Source of the DNA: Pseudoxanthomonas sp.
Lineage (GTDB): Bacteria > Pseudomonadota > Gammaproteobacteria > Xanthomonadales > Xanthomonadaceae
Assembly: GCF_002863005.1 (NCBI RefSeq)
Contig: NZ_PKDG01000009.1
Coordinates: 62,001-126,000, forward strand
Direction of reading: 5' to 3'
DNA length: 64,000 bases
The position numbers and the translations under genes are program-made. The first letter of the stretch is position 1. Each line of letters opens with the position of its first letter. This document shows positions 34,046 through 42,098 of this stretch, piece after piece. The notes below the pieces were generated by a model. That model had not been told where the DNA came from and did not search any database. It saw only the letters and a program-made list of their open reading frames with translations.

Positions 34046-35239
34046 TCAGAAGGCATCGCCGGGAATGCGGACCGCGCCTTCCATCAGCACGCGCGCGCTG
34101 CGGCTCATCACCGCCTTCGTCACGACCCAGGTGCCGTCCACCTGTTTGACGTCCGCGCCGACGCGCAGCGTGCCCGATGGGTGACCGAACACCAGCACGT
34201 CGCGCGTGCCGCCGCCTGCCGCCGCATTCACCAGCGTGCCCGGCACGGCCGCCGCCGTGGCGATGGCGACCGATGCAGTGCCCATCATCGCGTGGTGCAG
34301 CTTGCCCATCGAGATGGCGCGGGCGAGCAGGCCGACATCGGCTGCGCTGACCGGCTTGCCGCTGGATGAGACGTAATCCTTCGGCGGCGCGACGAAGGCG
34401 ACTTTGGGCGTCAGCGGTCGCTTCGCCGCGGCCGCGACATCCGGTACCAGCCCCATGCGCACCGCGCCATGCGCGCGGATCGCCTCAAGCTTCGCCAGGG
34501 CGTCCTTGTCCTCGTTGATCGCACCCTGCAGTTCGGTGCCGTCGTAGCCGAGCGCCGCCGCCTCGACGAACACCACCGGCACGCCGGCATTGATCATCGT
34601 CGCCTTGAATATGCCCACGCCCGGCACATCGAGGTCATCGACGAGCTGGCCGGTGGGGAACATCGTGCCACCACCGTCGTCATCGCCTTCGTCGGCGGGA
34701 TCGATGAACTCCAGTTGCACTTCCGCCGCCGGGAACGTAACGCCATCCAGTTCGAAGTCGCCGGTTTCCTGCACCTCGCCATGGCTCACCTGCACGTGCG
34801 CCACGATGGTCTTCTGGATGTTGGCCTGCCAGATGCGCACGGTGCACACGCCGTCGCGCGGCACGCGCGCGGGATCGATCATCCCGTTCGCGATCGCGAA
34901 CGGACCGACCGCTGACGACAGATTACCGCAGTTGCCGCTCCAGTCGATGAAGGCCTCGTTGATCGGCACCTGGCCGTACAGGTAATCCACGTCATGCCCG
35001 GGCTGCTTGCTCGGCGAAATGATCACCACCTTGCTGGTGCTCGAGGTCGCCCCGCCCATGCCATCGGTGTGCTTGCCATACGGATCGGGCGAACCGATCA
35101 CGCGGCACAGCAACGCGTCGCGCGCCGGGCCCGGTACCTGCGCCCGTTCGGGCAGGTCCTGCAGGCGGAAAAACACGCCTTTCGACGTGCCGCCGCGCAT
35201 GTAGGTGGCGGGGATGCGGATCTGGGGGGTGCTAGGCAT
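34046..35239 (-). CDS. prpF: 2-methylaconitate cis-trans isomerase
   Basis: 397 residues. PrpF isomerises the trans-2-methylaconitate product of AcnD in the 2-methylcitrate cycle of propionate breakdown. The catalytic residues by comparison with Shewanella PrpF (K73, C107) are K70 in SSTSKVVII and C104 in WSGNCGNLSSA. The start MPSTPQIRIPATYMRGGTSKG is characteristic. It lies downstream of acnD but is separated from it by two unrelated genes (SRPBCC and DUF559), an unusual arrangement. Confidence 0.95.
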   Translation of the reverse strand: MPSTPQIRIPATYMRGGTSKGVFFRLQDLPERAQVPGPARDALLCRVIGSPDPYGKHTDGMGGATSSTSKVVIISPSKQPGHDVDYLYGQVPINEAFIDWSGNCGNLSSAVGPFAIANGMIDPARVPRDGVCTVRIWQANIQKTIVAHVQVSHGEVQETGDFELDGVTFPAAEVQLEFIDPADEGDDDGGGTMFPTGQLVDDLDVPGVGIFKATMINAGVPVVFVEAAALGYDGTELQGAINEDKDALAKLEAIRAHGAVRMGLVPDVAAAAKRPLTPKVAFVAPPKDYVSSSGKPVSAADVGLLARAISMGKLHHAMMGTASVAIATAAAVPGTLVNAAAGGGTRDVLVFGHPSGTLRVGADVKQVDGTWVVTKAVMSRSARVLMEGAVRIPGDAF

Positions 35240-35251
35240 GTTTCGACTCGT

Positions 35252-35638
35252 CTAGGTCTGCGTTTCTCCCCTCTCCCCTTGCGGGAGAGGGGTCGGGGGA
35301 GAGGGCGCTCTTGCATGCAACGCCCGCCATATGGATTCCAGCACAGCATCGGTCTGCAGGAGTATCTCGTCGTTCCAGAACCGCAGCACGACAAAACCTT
35401 GTTCGGTCAGCCAGGCATCACGGCCTGGGTCTGTCGATGATTCGACATGCTGGCTGCCATCCGCTTCGACGATCACCCGCGCACCGAAGTGTACGAAGTC
35501 GACGATATAACGTCCGATCGGCTGCTGGCGGCGGAACTTTTGGCCGTCGAGCCGATGTGCCCGCAGGTGCTTCCAGAGCCGGTGCTCGGCATCCGTCATA
35601 TTGCGGCGAAGCTGCTTCGCGAACTGCCTTGATTCCAT
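35252..35638 (-). CDS. DUF559 domain protein (Vsr-like fold)
   Basis: 128 residues. The DUF559 core is visible: MESRQFAKQLRRNMTDAEHRLWKHLRAHRL, QKFRRQQPIGRYIVDFVHFGARVIVEADGSQH, and QGFVVLRFWNDEIL. The fold resembles very-short-patch-repair endonucleases; function is unknown. The last 18 residues or so (APSPPTPLPQGERG...) are read from a B-family repeat, so the gene has been extended or its end replaced by the repeat. A second repeat copy lies just upstream of its start. It splits acnD from prpF with the SRPBCC gene. Confidence 0.83.
   Translation of the reverse strand: MESRQFAKQLRRNMTDAEHRLWKHLRAHRLDGQKFRRQQPIGRYIVDFVHFGARVIVEADGSQHVESSTDPGRDAWLTEQGFVVLRFWNDEILLQTDAVLESIWRALHARAPSPPTPLPQGERGETQT
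35263..35307. repeat. B-family repeat at the 3' end of the DUF559 gene
   Basis: CCCCTCTCCCCTTGCGGGAG / AGGGGTCGGGGGAGAGGGCG. It overlaps the last codons of the DUF559 gene and so contributes coding sequence. Confidence 0.8.
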
Positions 35639-35639
35639 G

Positions 35640-35687
35640 CGCCCCCCTCTCCCCAACCCCTCTCCCGCGAGGGGAGAGGGGCTTGCA
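35640..35687. repeat. B-family repeat upstream of the DUF559 gene
   Basis: CCCCCCTCTCCCCAACCCCT followed by CTCCCGCGAGGGGAGAGGGG. With the copy at 35263 the DUF559 gene is bracketed by B-family repeats. Confidence 0.8.
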
Positions 35688-35721
35688 ACATCCATGTGCA
35701 GAGAGAGGAGCATATACATCG

Positions 35722-36186
35722 TCACGCGCCGTCGGGAATCTCCGGCTCCACCAGCTTCGCCAACATCTCCAGCGATTCCTGCCAGCCCTGGTAGCAGAAG
35801 TCGACCGGGATCGCGGCGGGAATGCCTTCCTGCACGACGTTGAGCTCGGTGCCGACGATGTTCTTCTTCAGGGTTACCGTGACCTGCATCTGGCCCGGCA
35901 GGCCGGGATTGTCGAACTGGTCGGTGTAGCGCAGCAATTCGCCCTCCACCAGCTCCAGGTAGGTGCCGCCGAAGGAATGGCTGGAGCCGGTGCCGAAGTT
36001 GGTGAACGACATCGTGTAGCCGCCGCCCACGCGCGCGTCCATCGAGTGGACCTTGCCGGTGAAGCCATGCGGCGGCAGCCACTTCACCATCGCATCCGGA
36101 TCGAGGAAGGCGCGGTAGACGCGCGACGGCGGCGCACGCAGCACGCGGTGCAGGCGGACGGTACCGGGGGTGGCGTTGTCGGACAT
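35722..36186 (-). CDS. SRPBCC/AHSA1-domain protein
   Basis: 154 residues with a START-like fold (AHSA1). Typical blocks: LHRVLRAPPSRVYRAFLDPDAMVKWLPPHGF and GGYTMSFTNFGTG, with VTVTLKKNIVGTELNVVQEGIP near the end. The cavity fold binds small hydrophobic ligands; function is unknown. An AGGAGTCCGATC ribosome site precedes the start. It lies 43 bp downstream of acnD and probably shares its transcript, but no role in propionate metabolism is known. Confidence 0.87.
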   Translation of the reverse strand: MSDNATPGTVRLHRVLRAPPSRVYRAFLDPDAMVKWLPPHGFTGKVHSMDARVGGGYTMSFTNFGTGSSHSFGGTYLELVEGELLRYTDQFDNPGLPGQMQVTVTLKKNIVGTELNVVQEGIPAAIPVDFCYQGWQESLEMLAKLVEPEIPDGA

Positions 36187-36229
36187 GATCGGACTCCTGT
36201 GCGGTGGGTGTACCGATTCGACGAACGGG

Positions 36230-38845
36230 TCAGGCCGCTTTCGACGCGTCCAGGAAATCCTGGGCGAACCGTTGCAGCACTCCACCCGCTTCGTAGATCG
36301 AGACCTCTTCGTCCGAATCCAGCCGGCAGGTCACCGGCACCTGCACAGTCTCGCCGTTCGCGCGGTGGATCACCAGCGTCAGGTCGGCGCGTGGTTTGCG
36401 CACGCCCACCACGTCGAAGGTCTCGGTGCCATCGATGCCCCAGGTCTTGCGCGTCTCGCCGGCCTTGAACTCCAGCGGCAGCACGCCCATGCCGATCAGG
36501 TTGGTGCGGTGGATGCGCTCGAAGCCCTCGGCCACGATTGCTTCCACGCCGGCCAGCCGCACGCCTTTAGCCGCCCAGTCGCGCGAGCTGCCCTGCCCGT
36601 AGTCGGCGCCGGCGATGATGACCAGCGGTTGCTTGCGGTCCATGTAGGTCTCGATGGCTTCCCACATGCGCACCACCTGCCCATCCGGTTCGATGCGTGC
36701 CAGCGAGCCCTTCTTCGTTTCGCCATCGACCACCGCCATCTCGTTGACCAGCTGCGGGTTGGCGAAGGTCGCGCGCTGCGCGGTGAGGTGGTCGCCGCGG
36801 TGCGTGGCGTAGGAATTGAAGTCTTCTTCCGGCAAGCCCATCTTCGCCAGGTACTCGCCCGCCGCACTCGAGGCGAGGATGGCGTTCGACGGCGACAGAT
36901 GGTCGGTGGTGATGTTGTCGCCCAGCACCGCCAGCGGGCGCATGCCGCGCAGCGTGCGTTCGCCGGCCAGCGCGCCTTCCCAGTACGGCGGACGGCGGAT
37001 GTAGGTGCTCTGCGGGCGCCAGGCGTACAGCGGCTCCACGCGGCCGCCGTGCTCGACGCGTACGTTGAACATCGGCTCGTAGACCTTGCGGAACTGCGCC
37101 GGCTTCACGCTGGCCTTCACCACGGCGTCGATTTCCGCATCGGTAGGCCAGATGTCCTTCAGGGTGATCGCGTTGCCATCGGCGTCGATGCCGAGCGCGT
37201 CCTTCTCGATGTCGAAGCGCACCGTGCCGGCGATCGCATAGGCGATCACCAGCGGTGGCGAGGCCAGGAAGGCCTGCTTCGCGTAGGGATGGATGCGGCC
37301 GTCGAAGTTGCGATTGCCCGACAGCACGGCGGTGGCGTACAGGTCACGGTCGATGATCTCCTGCTGGATCGCCGGGTCGAGCGCGCCGCTCATGCCGTTG
37401 CAGGTCGTGCAGGCGAAGGCGACGATGCCGAAGCCGAGTTTCTCTAGATCCGGCAGCAGACCGGATTCCTCCAGGTACAGCTGCACGGCCTTCGATCCGG
37501 GCGCGAGCGAGCTCTTCACCCACGGCTTTCGCACCAGCCCCTTAGCGTTGGCGTTGCGGGCGAGCAGCGCAGCGGCGATCACGTTGCGCGGATTCGAGGT
37601 ATTGGTGCACGAAGTGATCGCGGCGATGATCACCGCGCCGTCGGGCATCAGGCCCTGCGCCTCTTCCGCCCTGCCCGCCTGCAGCTTGGCGCCATCGGCG
37701 ATGCCGCGTTCGGCCAGCGCACTGGTCGGCAGGCGCTTGTGCGGGTTTGACGGGCCGGCCATGTTGCGCACGACGGTGGACAGGTCGAAGTGCAGCGTGC
37801 GCTCGTACTGCGCGGTCTGCAGGTCATCGGCCCACAGGCCCGCGGTCTTCGCATAGGTTTCGACCAACGCGACCTGTTCATCGCTGCGGCCGGTCAGGCG
37901 CAGGTAGTCCAGCGTGTTGTCGTCGATGAAGAACATCGCCGCCGTGGCGCCATACTCGGGCGCCATGTTGGAAATCGTCGCGCGGTCGCCGATGGTCAGC
38001 GCCGCCGCGCCCTCGCCCCGGAACTCGAGGTAGGCGCCGACGACCTTTTCCTTGCGCAGGAATTCGGTCAGCGCCAGCACCACGTCGGTCGCGGTGATGC
38101 CGGGCGCGGGCCTGCCCTGCAGTTCCACGCCGACGATGTCCGGCGTGCGCATCCACGAGGCGCGGCCGAGCATGACGTTCTCCGCTTCCAGTCCGCCCAC
38201 GCCGACGGCGATGACGCCCAGCGCATCCACGTGCGGTGTGTGGCTGTCGGTGCCGACGCAGGTGTCCGGGAAGGCGACGCCGTCCTGGACGTACACGACC
38301 GGCGACATCTTCTCGAGATTGATCTGGTGCATGATCCCGTTACCCGGTGGAATCACGTCGACGTTCTTGAACGCCAGCTTCGTCCAGTCGATGAAGTGGA
38401 AGCGGTCTTCGTTGCGGCGGTCCTCGATGGCGCGGTTCTTCGCGAACGCATCCGGGTCGTAGCCGCCGCACTCCACCGCCAATGAGTGGTCGACGATCAA
38501 CTGCACGGGCACCACCGGGTTCACCTGCGCCGGGTCGCCGCCCATGTCGGCGATCGCATCGCGCAGGCCGGCCAAGTCCACCAGCGCCGTCTGGCCGAGG
38601 ATGTCGTGGCAGACCACGCGTACCGGAAACCACGGGAAATCCAGGTCGCGGCGGCGTTCGACCAGCTGCCGCAGGTAGTCGTCGCGGCGCGCGGGATCGG
38701 CGCGGCGCACGATGTTCTCCGCATGCACGCGCGCGGTGTACGGCAGCGTGGCCCAGGCGCCGGGTTGCAGGGCATCGACCGCGGCGCGCGCGTCGAAATA
38801 GTCGAGCGCGGTGCCCGGGAGCGAGGTGCGGAAATCGGTATTCAT
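36230..38845 (-). CDS. acnD: 2-methylisocitrate dehydratase, Fe/S-dependent
   Basis: 871 residues. AcnD dehydrates 2-methylcitrate in the 2-methylcitrate cycle; it needs PrpF (encoded 1 kb downstream) to make its product usable. The start MNTDFRTSLPGTALDYFDAR and length distinguish it from AcnA, which is longer and begins differently. Iron-sulfur ligands are C413 (TSCTNTSNP), C479 and C482 (FACTTCNGMSG). Swivel-domain residues are seen in GADYGQGSSRDWAAKG. prpB and prpC are not adjacent, unlike the usual gammaproteobacterial cluster. Confidence 0.94.
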   Translation of the reverse strand: MNTDFRTSLPGTALDYFDARAAVDALQPGAWATLPYTARVHAENIVRRADPARRDDYLRQLVERRRDLDFPWFPVRVVCHDILGQTALVDLAGLRDAIADMGGDPAQVNPVVPVQLIVDHSLAVECGGYDPDAFAKNRAIEDRRNEDRFHFIDWTKLAFKNVDVIPPGNGIMHQINLEKMSPVVYVQDGVAFPDTCVGTDSHTPHVDALGVIAVGVGGLEAENVMLGRASWMRTPDIVGVELQGRPAPGITATDVVLALTEFLRKEKVVGAYLEFRGEGAAALTIGDRATISNMAPEYGATAAMFFIDDNTLDYLRLTGRSDEQVALVETYAKTAGLWADDLQTAQYERTLHFDLSTVVRNMAGPSNPHKRLPTSALAERGIADGAKLQAGRAEEAQGLMPDGAVIIAAITSCTNTSNPRNVIAAALLARNANAKGLVRKPWVKSSLAPGSKAVQLYLEESGLLPDLEKLGFGIVAFACTTCNGMSGALDPAIQQEIIDRDLYATAVLSGNRNFDGRIHPYAKQAFLASPPLVIAYAIAGTVRFDIEKDALGIDADGNAITLKDIWPTDAEIDAVVKASVKPAQFRKVYEPMFNVRVEHGGRVEPLYAWRPQSTYIRRPPYWEGALAGERTLRGMRPLAVLGDNITTDHLSPSNAILASSAAGEYLAKMGLPEEDFNSYATHRGDHLTAQRATFANPQLVNEMAVVDGETKKGSLARIEPDGQVVRMWEAIETYMDRKQPLVIIAGADYGQGSSRDWAAKGVRLAGVEAIVAEGFERIHRTNLIGMGVLPLEFKAGETRKTWGIDGTETFDVVGVRKPRADLTLVIHRANGETVQVPVTCRLDSDEEVSIYEAGGVLQRFAQDFLDASKAA

Positions 38846-38903
38846 GGCGTGCCGTCTGCTGTGAAGAGGCGCGCGCGGGCGCAGGCCTGGCGCGCCCCAC
38901 TAT

Positions 38904-38919
38904 GCTACCGGAGGGTAGC
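38904..38919. promoter_or_regulatory. short palindrome upstream of acnD (candidate operator)
   Basis: GCTACC-GGAG-GGTAGC, 59 bp upstream of the acnD start in the 151-bp gap to the azurin gene. It could be an operator or a small hairpin; no regulator family is indicated. Confidence 0.4.
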
Positions 38920-38996
38920 GTTATCGACGGGCGACGAGGGCCTGTCGTCGGAAAGAAACCGGCGATGCGTTGACGGAGACCATCAACCTACGGCGC

Positions 38997-39452
38997 TCAT
39001 TCGAACAGCAGCGTGCCCTTCATCATGCTCCAGTGCCCCGGAAACGAGCAGAAGAACGTGTACGCCCCACCCTTGCGCAGACGCGCGGTGGGAAACACCA
39101 CCTCGGCGCTCTGGCCGCCGCCGATCACGCGCGTGTGCGCGATCACCCGCGCATCGTTGCGCGGCAGGTAATCGTCAGCCAGTTTCATCCGGCCGCCGGC
39201 CAGGCCGACGTCGCGGTGATGGCGCGTTTCCGTCAGCACCCAGTTGTGCCCCATCGCCTGCGCGGGCATGCGCCCGACATGCTTCAGCGTCACCCGCAGC
39301 TGCGCGCAGTCGCCCGGCACGCGGATGGTCTTCAGGTCGAAGGTCATCATGTCCGTCGCCTCCACCGTGATCGCGCAATTGCGCGCGAACGCGACACTGG
39401 AGACGGACAGCAGTGCGCAGAGGACGATCAGCGGGAACAGGCGTCGCAGCAT
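38997..39452 (-). CDS. azu: azurin (blue copper protein)
   Basis: 151 residues with a signal peptide (MLRRLFPLIVLCALLSVSSVAFA). The mature protein matches azurin: NCAITVEATDMMTFDLKTI, HNWVL (His ligand), and TFFCSFPGHWSMMKGTLL with Cys, His and Met copper ligands. The N-terminal disulfide pair C26/C49-like (RNC...GDC) is present. A small periplasmic electron carrier. It starts 46 bp after phhA on the same strand and may share its transcript. Confidence 0.93.
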   Translation of the reverse strand: MLRRLFPLIVLCALLSVSSVAFARNCAITVEATDMMTFDLKTIRVPGDCAQLRVTLKHVGRMPAQAMGHNWVLTETRHHRDVGLAGGRMKLADDYLPRNDARVIAHTRVIGGGQSAEVVFPTARLRKGGAYTFFCSFPGHWSMMKGTLLFE

Positions 39453-39498
39453 GGGGCATCCGAACCGGAGAGGGATGCCCGCGATTGTACGGCGCGGG

Positions 39499-40383
39499 TC
39501 AGACGTCGCCGCCGTCCGCCCAGCCTTCGCCCGTGCCGCGGTGGAACACGCGGTCGTCGACGTGCACGTCGCCGGCCGGGACGGCGTCCTGCGCGTCCAG
39601 CCGCGCATAGATCGGCGTGAAGTCCGGCGCGGTAGCGTTCATCAGCTGCTCGAAGCTGTCGATCACGAAGTAGGTCTTCTGGAACGTATCGATGCGGTAG
39701 CGCGTGCGCATGATCCGCTCCAGGTCGAAGCCGATGCGGTTGGGCGCGTCCGATTCCAGCGAGTACAGCGACTCGCCCTTCGACGAGACGATGCCGGCGC
39801 CGTAGATGCGCAGGCCGTCCGGCGTATTGATCAGGCCGAACTCCACCGTGTACCAGTACAGGCGCGTCAGGTGCTGCAGCGCGTCCGGTCCGATGCCGTG
39901 CGCCTTCACGCCGCCCTTGCCGTACGCCTCCATGTAGTCGGCGAACACCGGGTTCATCAGCAGCGGCACGTGGCCGAACAGGTCGTGGAAGAGGTCCGGT
40001 TCGGCGATGTAGTCGATCTGGTCCGGGCGGCGGATCCACCAGGTCACCGGGAAGCGGCGGTTCGCGAGGTGGTCGAAGAACTCCAGCTCCGGCAACAGCC
40101 CTTCCACGCCGACCAGCGTCCAGCCGGTGGTGGCGCGCAGCACCTCGTTGAGGTCGTCGAAGCGGGGGATGCGGTCCGGCGCCATGCCCATGGCGTCCTG
40201 CGCCTGCAGGAACTCATCACAAGCCCGGCCCACCAGCAGGGCGCGCTGGCGTTCGTACAGGGTGCCCCAGGTGGCATGGTCGTCGGCCGGGTACTCGGCC
40301 GGCTGGTCGACGATGGCGGTGGTGTAGACCGGCACGTAGCCCTTGTCGGTCTGCTGGTGCTCGACGCGGCGCGGCTCGTTCAT
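39499..40383 (-). CDS. phhA: phenylalanine 4-monooxygenase
   Basis: 294 residues. It hydroxylates phenylalanine to tyrosine with a pterin cofactor and iron. Ligands H133, H138 (DLFHDLFGHVPLL) and E181 (WYTVEFGL) are intact. The C-terminus runs about 20 residues past the catalytic core. A divergent Lrp-family gene lies 129 bp away with a palindrome between; regulation by that protein in response to aromatic amino acids is inferred. No pterin-4a-carbinolamine dehydratase gene is nearby. Confidence 0.96.
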   Translation of the reverse strand: MNEPRRVEHQQTDKGYVPVYTTAIVDQPAEYPADDHATWGTLYERQRALLVGRACDEFLQAQDAMGMAPDRIPRFDDLNEVLRATTGWTLVGVEGLLPELEFFDHLANRRFPVTWWIRRPDQIDYIAEPDLFHDLFGHVPLLMNPVFADYMEAYGKGGVKAHGIGPDALQHLTRLYWYTVEFGLINTPDGLRIYGAGIVSSKGESLYSLESDAPNRIGFDLERIMRTRYRIDTFQKTYFVIDSFEQLMNATAPDFTPIYARLDAQDAVPAGDVHVDDRVFHRGTGEGWADGGDV

Positions 40384-40451
40384 GGGGCTCCCCGGGAAAA
40401 CGCTGTGATCCGACGATCCTAGCGGCAGATCCACGCAACAGGCTTGCGAAG

Positions 40452-40478
40452 TTGCGCCTATACCGACCAATGGCGCAA
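40452..40478. promoter_or_regulatory. candidate Lrp-family operator between phhA and the regulator
   Basis: TTGCGCC and GGCGCAA arms separated by 13 bp, centred about 82 bp upstream of phhA and 47 bp upstream of the divergent regulator. Position and dyad symmetry suit autoregulated control by the Lrp-like protein; its specificity is inferred. Confidence 0.5.
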
Positions 40479-40512
40479 TGAAATTGCATGAATGCGCTAG
40501 GATTCGCACGAA

Positions 40513-40995
40513 ATGACCGAAGCCGCCTCGCTCGACCGCACCGACCTGCGCCTGCTGGCCCTGCTGCAGCGCGAAGGCCGGGCCACCAACGCCGACATCG
40601 CCGCCCAGGTGAACCTGTCGCCGTCGGCCTGCCTGCGCCGCATCCAGCGGCTCGAGGCGACCGGCGTGATCGCCGGTTATGCCGCGCGGGTCGACCCCAA
40701 GGCGGTGGGCCTGGGCCTGCAGGCCTTCGTGCGCGTGCAGCTGGAGCGGCACGACCCGGCCAGCGTCCAGCAGTTCGGCGATCGCGTGCAGGCCTGGGAC
40801 GAGGTGGTCGCCTGCTACGCGCTCACCGGCGACATGGACTACCTGCTGCACGTGGTGGTGCAGGACCTGGAGCACTTCTCCCGCTTCCTGCTCGACAACC
40901 TGCTCAACGCCAGCGGCGTGGCCGACGTGAACTCCAGCTTCGTGCTGCGCGCGGTGAAGACCGACGGCGGCTTGCCGTTGTTGCCCAGGACCTGA
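40513..40995 (+). CDS. Lrp/AsnC-family transcriptional regulator
   Basis: 160 residues. N-terminal HTH (about 8-60: LDRTDLRLLALLQREGRATNADIAA, NLSPSACLRRIQRLEATGVI) and a C-terminal RAM/AsnC ligand-binding domain (QAFVRVQLERHDPAS, CYALTGDMDYLLHVVV). Divergent from phhA, so it probably controls that gene in response to phenylalanine or tyrosine, as do other PhhR-like local regulators of the Lrp type. The ABM-domain gene follows after 61 bp. Confidence 0.93.
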   Translation: MTEAASLDRTDLRLLALLQREGRATNADIAAQVNLSPSACLRRIQRLEATGVIAGYAARVDPKAVGLGLQAFVRVQLERHDPASVQQFGDRVQAWDEVVACYALTGDMDYLLHVVVQDLEHFSRFLLDNLLNASGVADVNSSFVLRAVKTDGGLPLLPRT

Positions 40996-41056
40996 TGCGG
41001 ACGAACCCTGTCCGCGTCGCGTGCTACAACGCGCGCAATCTCCACGAGGACCCGCC

Positions 41057-41356
41057 ATGTACGGACTGATCGGCAAGATGCGCGCCACGCCCGGCCAGCG
41101 CGATGAGTTGCTCGCGATCCTGCTCGACGGCACCGACGCCATGCCCGGATGCCTGAGCTATGTCATCGCGCGGGATCCCGCCGACGCGGACGCGATCTGG
41201 ATCACCGAGGTCTGGACCGATGCCGCGAGCCACAAGGCCTCGCTGTCGCTGCCGGCCGTGCAGCAGGCCATCGCGAAAGCACGGCCGATGATCGCCGGAT
41301 TCGACAGCCACATCGAAACGGTCCCGGTAGGCGGGCATGGGTTACCGTCGCCGTAG
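41057..41356 (+). CDS. antibiotic biosynthesis monooxygenase (ABM) domain protein
   Basis: 99 residues, a single ABM domain (ferredoxin-like dimer). Typical elements: MYGLIGKMRATPGQRDELLAILL, PGCLSYVIARDPADADAIWITEVW, and SLPAVQQAIAKARPMI. ABM proteins include quinol monooxygenases and haem-degrading enzymes; this one has no NW/haem-binding signature, so a cofactorless monooxygenase or stress role is possible. An A-type repeat pair follows its stop. Confidence 0.87.
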   Translation: MYGLIGKMRATPGQRDELLAILLDGTDAMPGCLSYVIARDPADADAIWITEVWTDAASHKASLSLPAVQQAIAKARPMIAGFDSHIETVPVGGHGLPSP

Positions 41357-41375
41357 TGAACGCACGGAGTATCAG

Positions 41376-41442
41376 TGTGGGAGCGACGTCAGTCGCGATG
41401 ATGTGCCGCTGATCCGTCATCGCGACTGACGTCGCTCCCACG
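41376..41442. repeat. A-family paired inverted repeat, GACGTCAGTC variant
   Basis: TGTGGGAGCGACGTCAGTCG/CGATGA and inverted TCATCGCGACTGACGTCGCT/CCCACG. The central A-to-C change of one arm is matched by a T-to-G change in the other, so the stem stays paired. Confidence 0.88.
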
Positions 41443-41479
41443 ATCCACTCGAGCCGACGCGTTCGATCTAGACTGCCGC

Positions 41480-42091
41480 ATGGACCTGTTCTCCCACTCC
41501 TGGCAACGCGCATGGACCGGCATCGGCGCGGTGGGCGAGGGCAACGCATTGTTCGCGCAGCTGATGGCGGCGTACGCAGAGCCGCAGCGCCACTACCACA
41601 CGCAGCAGCACCTCGGTGAATGCCTGTCGGCGTTCGACGCTGTGCGCGCGCTGCCCGAGCACCCGGCCGAAGTCGAACTCGCGCTCTGGTTCCACGATGC
41701 GATCTACGACATCAAAGGGCATGACAACGAGCAGCGCAGCGCCGACTGGGCGCGCGATGCGTTGAGCGATGCGGGTGCGCCGACCGATGTGGCGCAGCGT
41801 GTGCACGACCTGGTGATGGCGACGCGGCATACCGCGGTGCCGTCGGGACGCGACGAACAGCTGCTGGTCGATATCGACCTGTCGATCCTCGGTGCGGCGC
41901 GTGCGCGCTTCGACGAGTACGAGCAGCAGATCCGCAAGGAATATGCGTACGTGCCGGGCTTCCTGTTCCGGCGCAAGCGGCGCGAGATCCTGAAGGGCTT
42001 CCTGGATCGGCCGGCGATCTACAGCACGCCGCATTTCCACGACGCGCTGGAGGCGAGGGCACGCGACAACCTGCGTCGCGTGACCGGCTGA
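41480..42091 (+). CDS. HD-domain-like metal-dependent phosphohydrolase
   Basis: 203 residues. Likely metal ligands: H40 in RHYHTQQHLGECL, H72-D73 in ALWFHDAIYD, and the Asp in LLVDIDLSILG (about 134). This belongs to the HD-superfamily group annotated as predicted metal-dependent phosphohydrolases; the substrate is unknown. Translation starts MDLFSHSWQRAWTGIG. It is convergent with the patatin-like lipoprotein gene (7 bp gap). Confidence 0.87.
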   Translation: MDLFSHSWQRAWTGIGAVGEGNALFAQLMAAYAEPQRHYHTQQHLGECLSAFDAVRALPEHPAEVELALWFHDAIYDIKGHDNEQRSADWARDALSDAGAPTDVAQRVHDLVMATRHTAVPSGRDEQLLVDIDLSILGAARARFDEYEQQIRKEYAYVPGFLFRRKRREILKGFLDRPAIYSTPHFHDALEARARDNLRRVTG

Positions 42092-42098
42092 CCGTCGC

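Noticed and set aside
36230-38845. Annotation as housekeeping aconitase AcnA
   Set aside because: Length of 871 residues, the start MNTDFRTSLPGTALDYF and a downstream prpF all fit AcnD.
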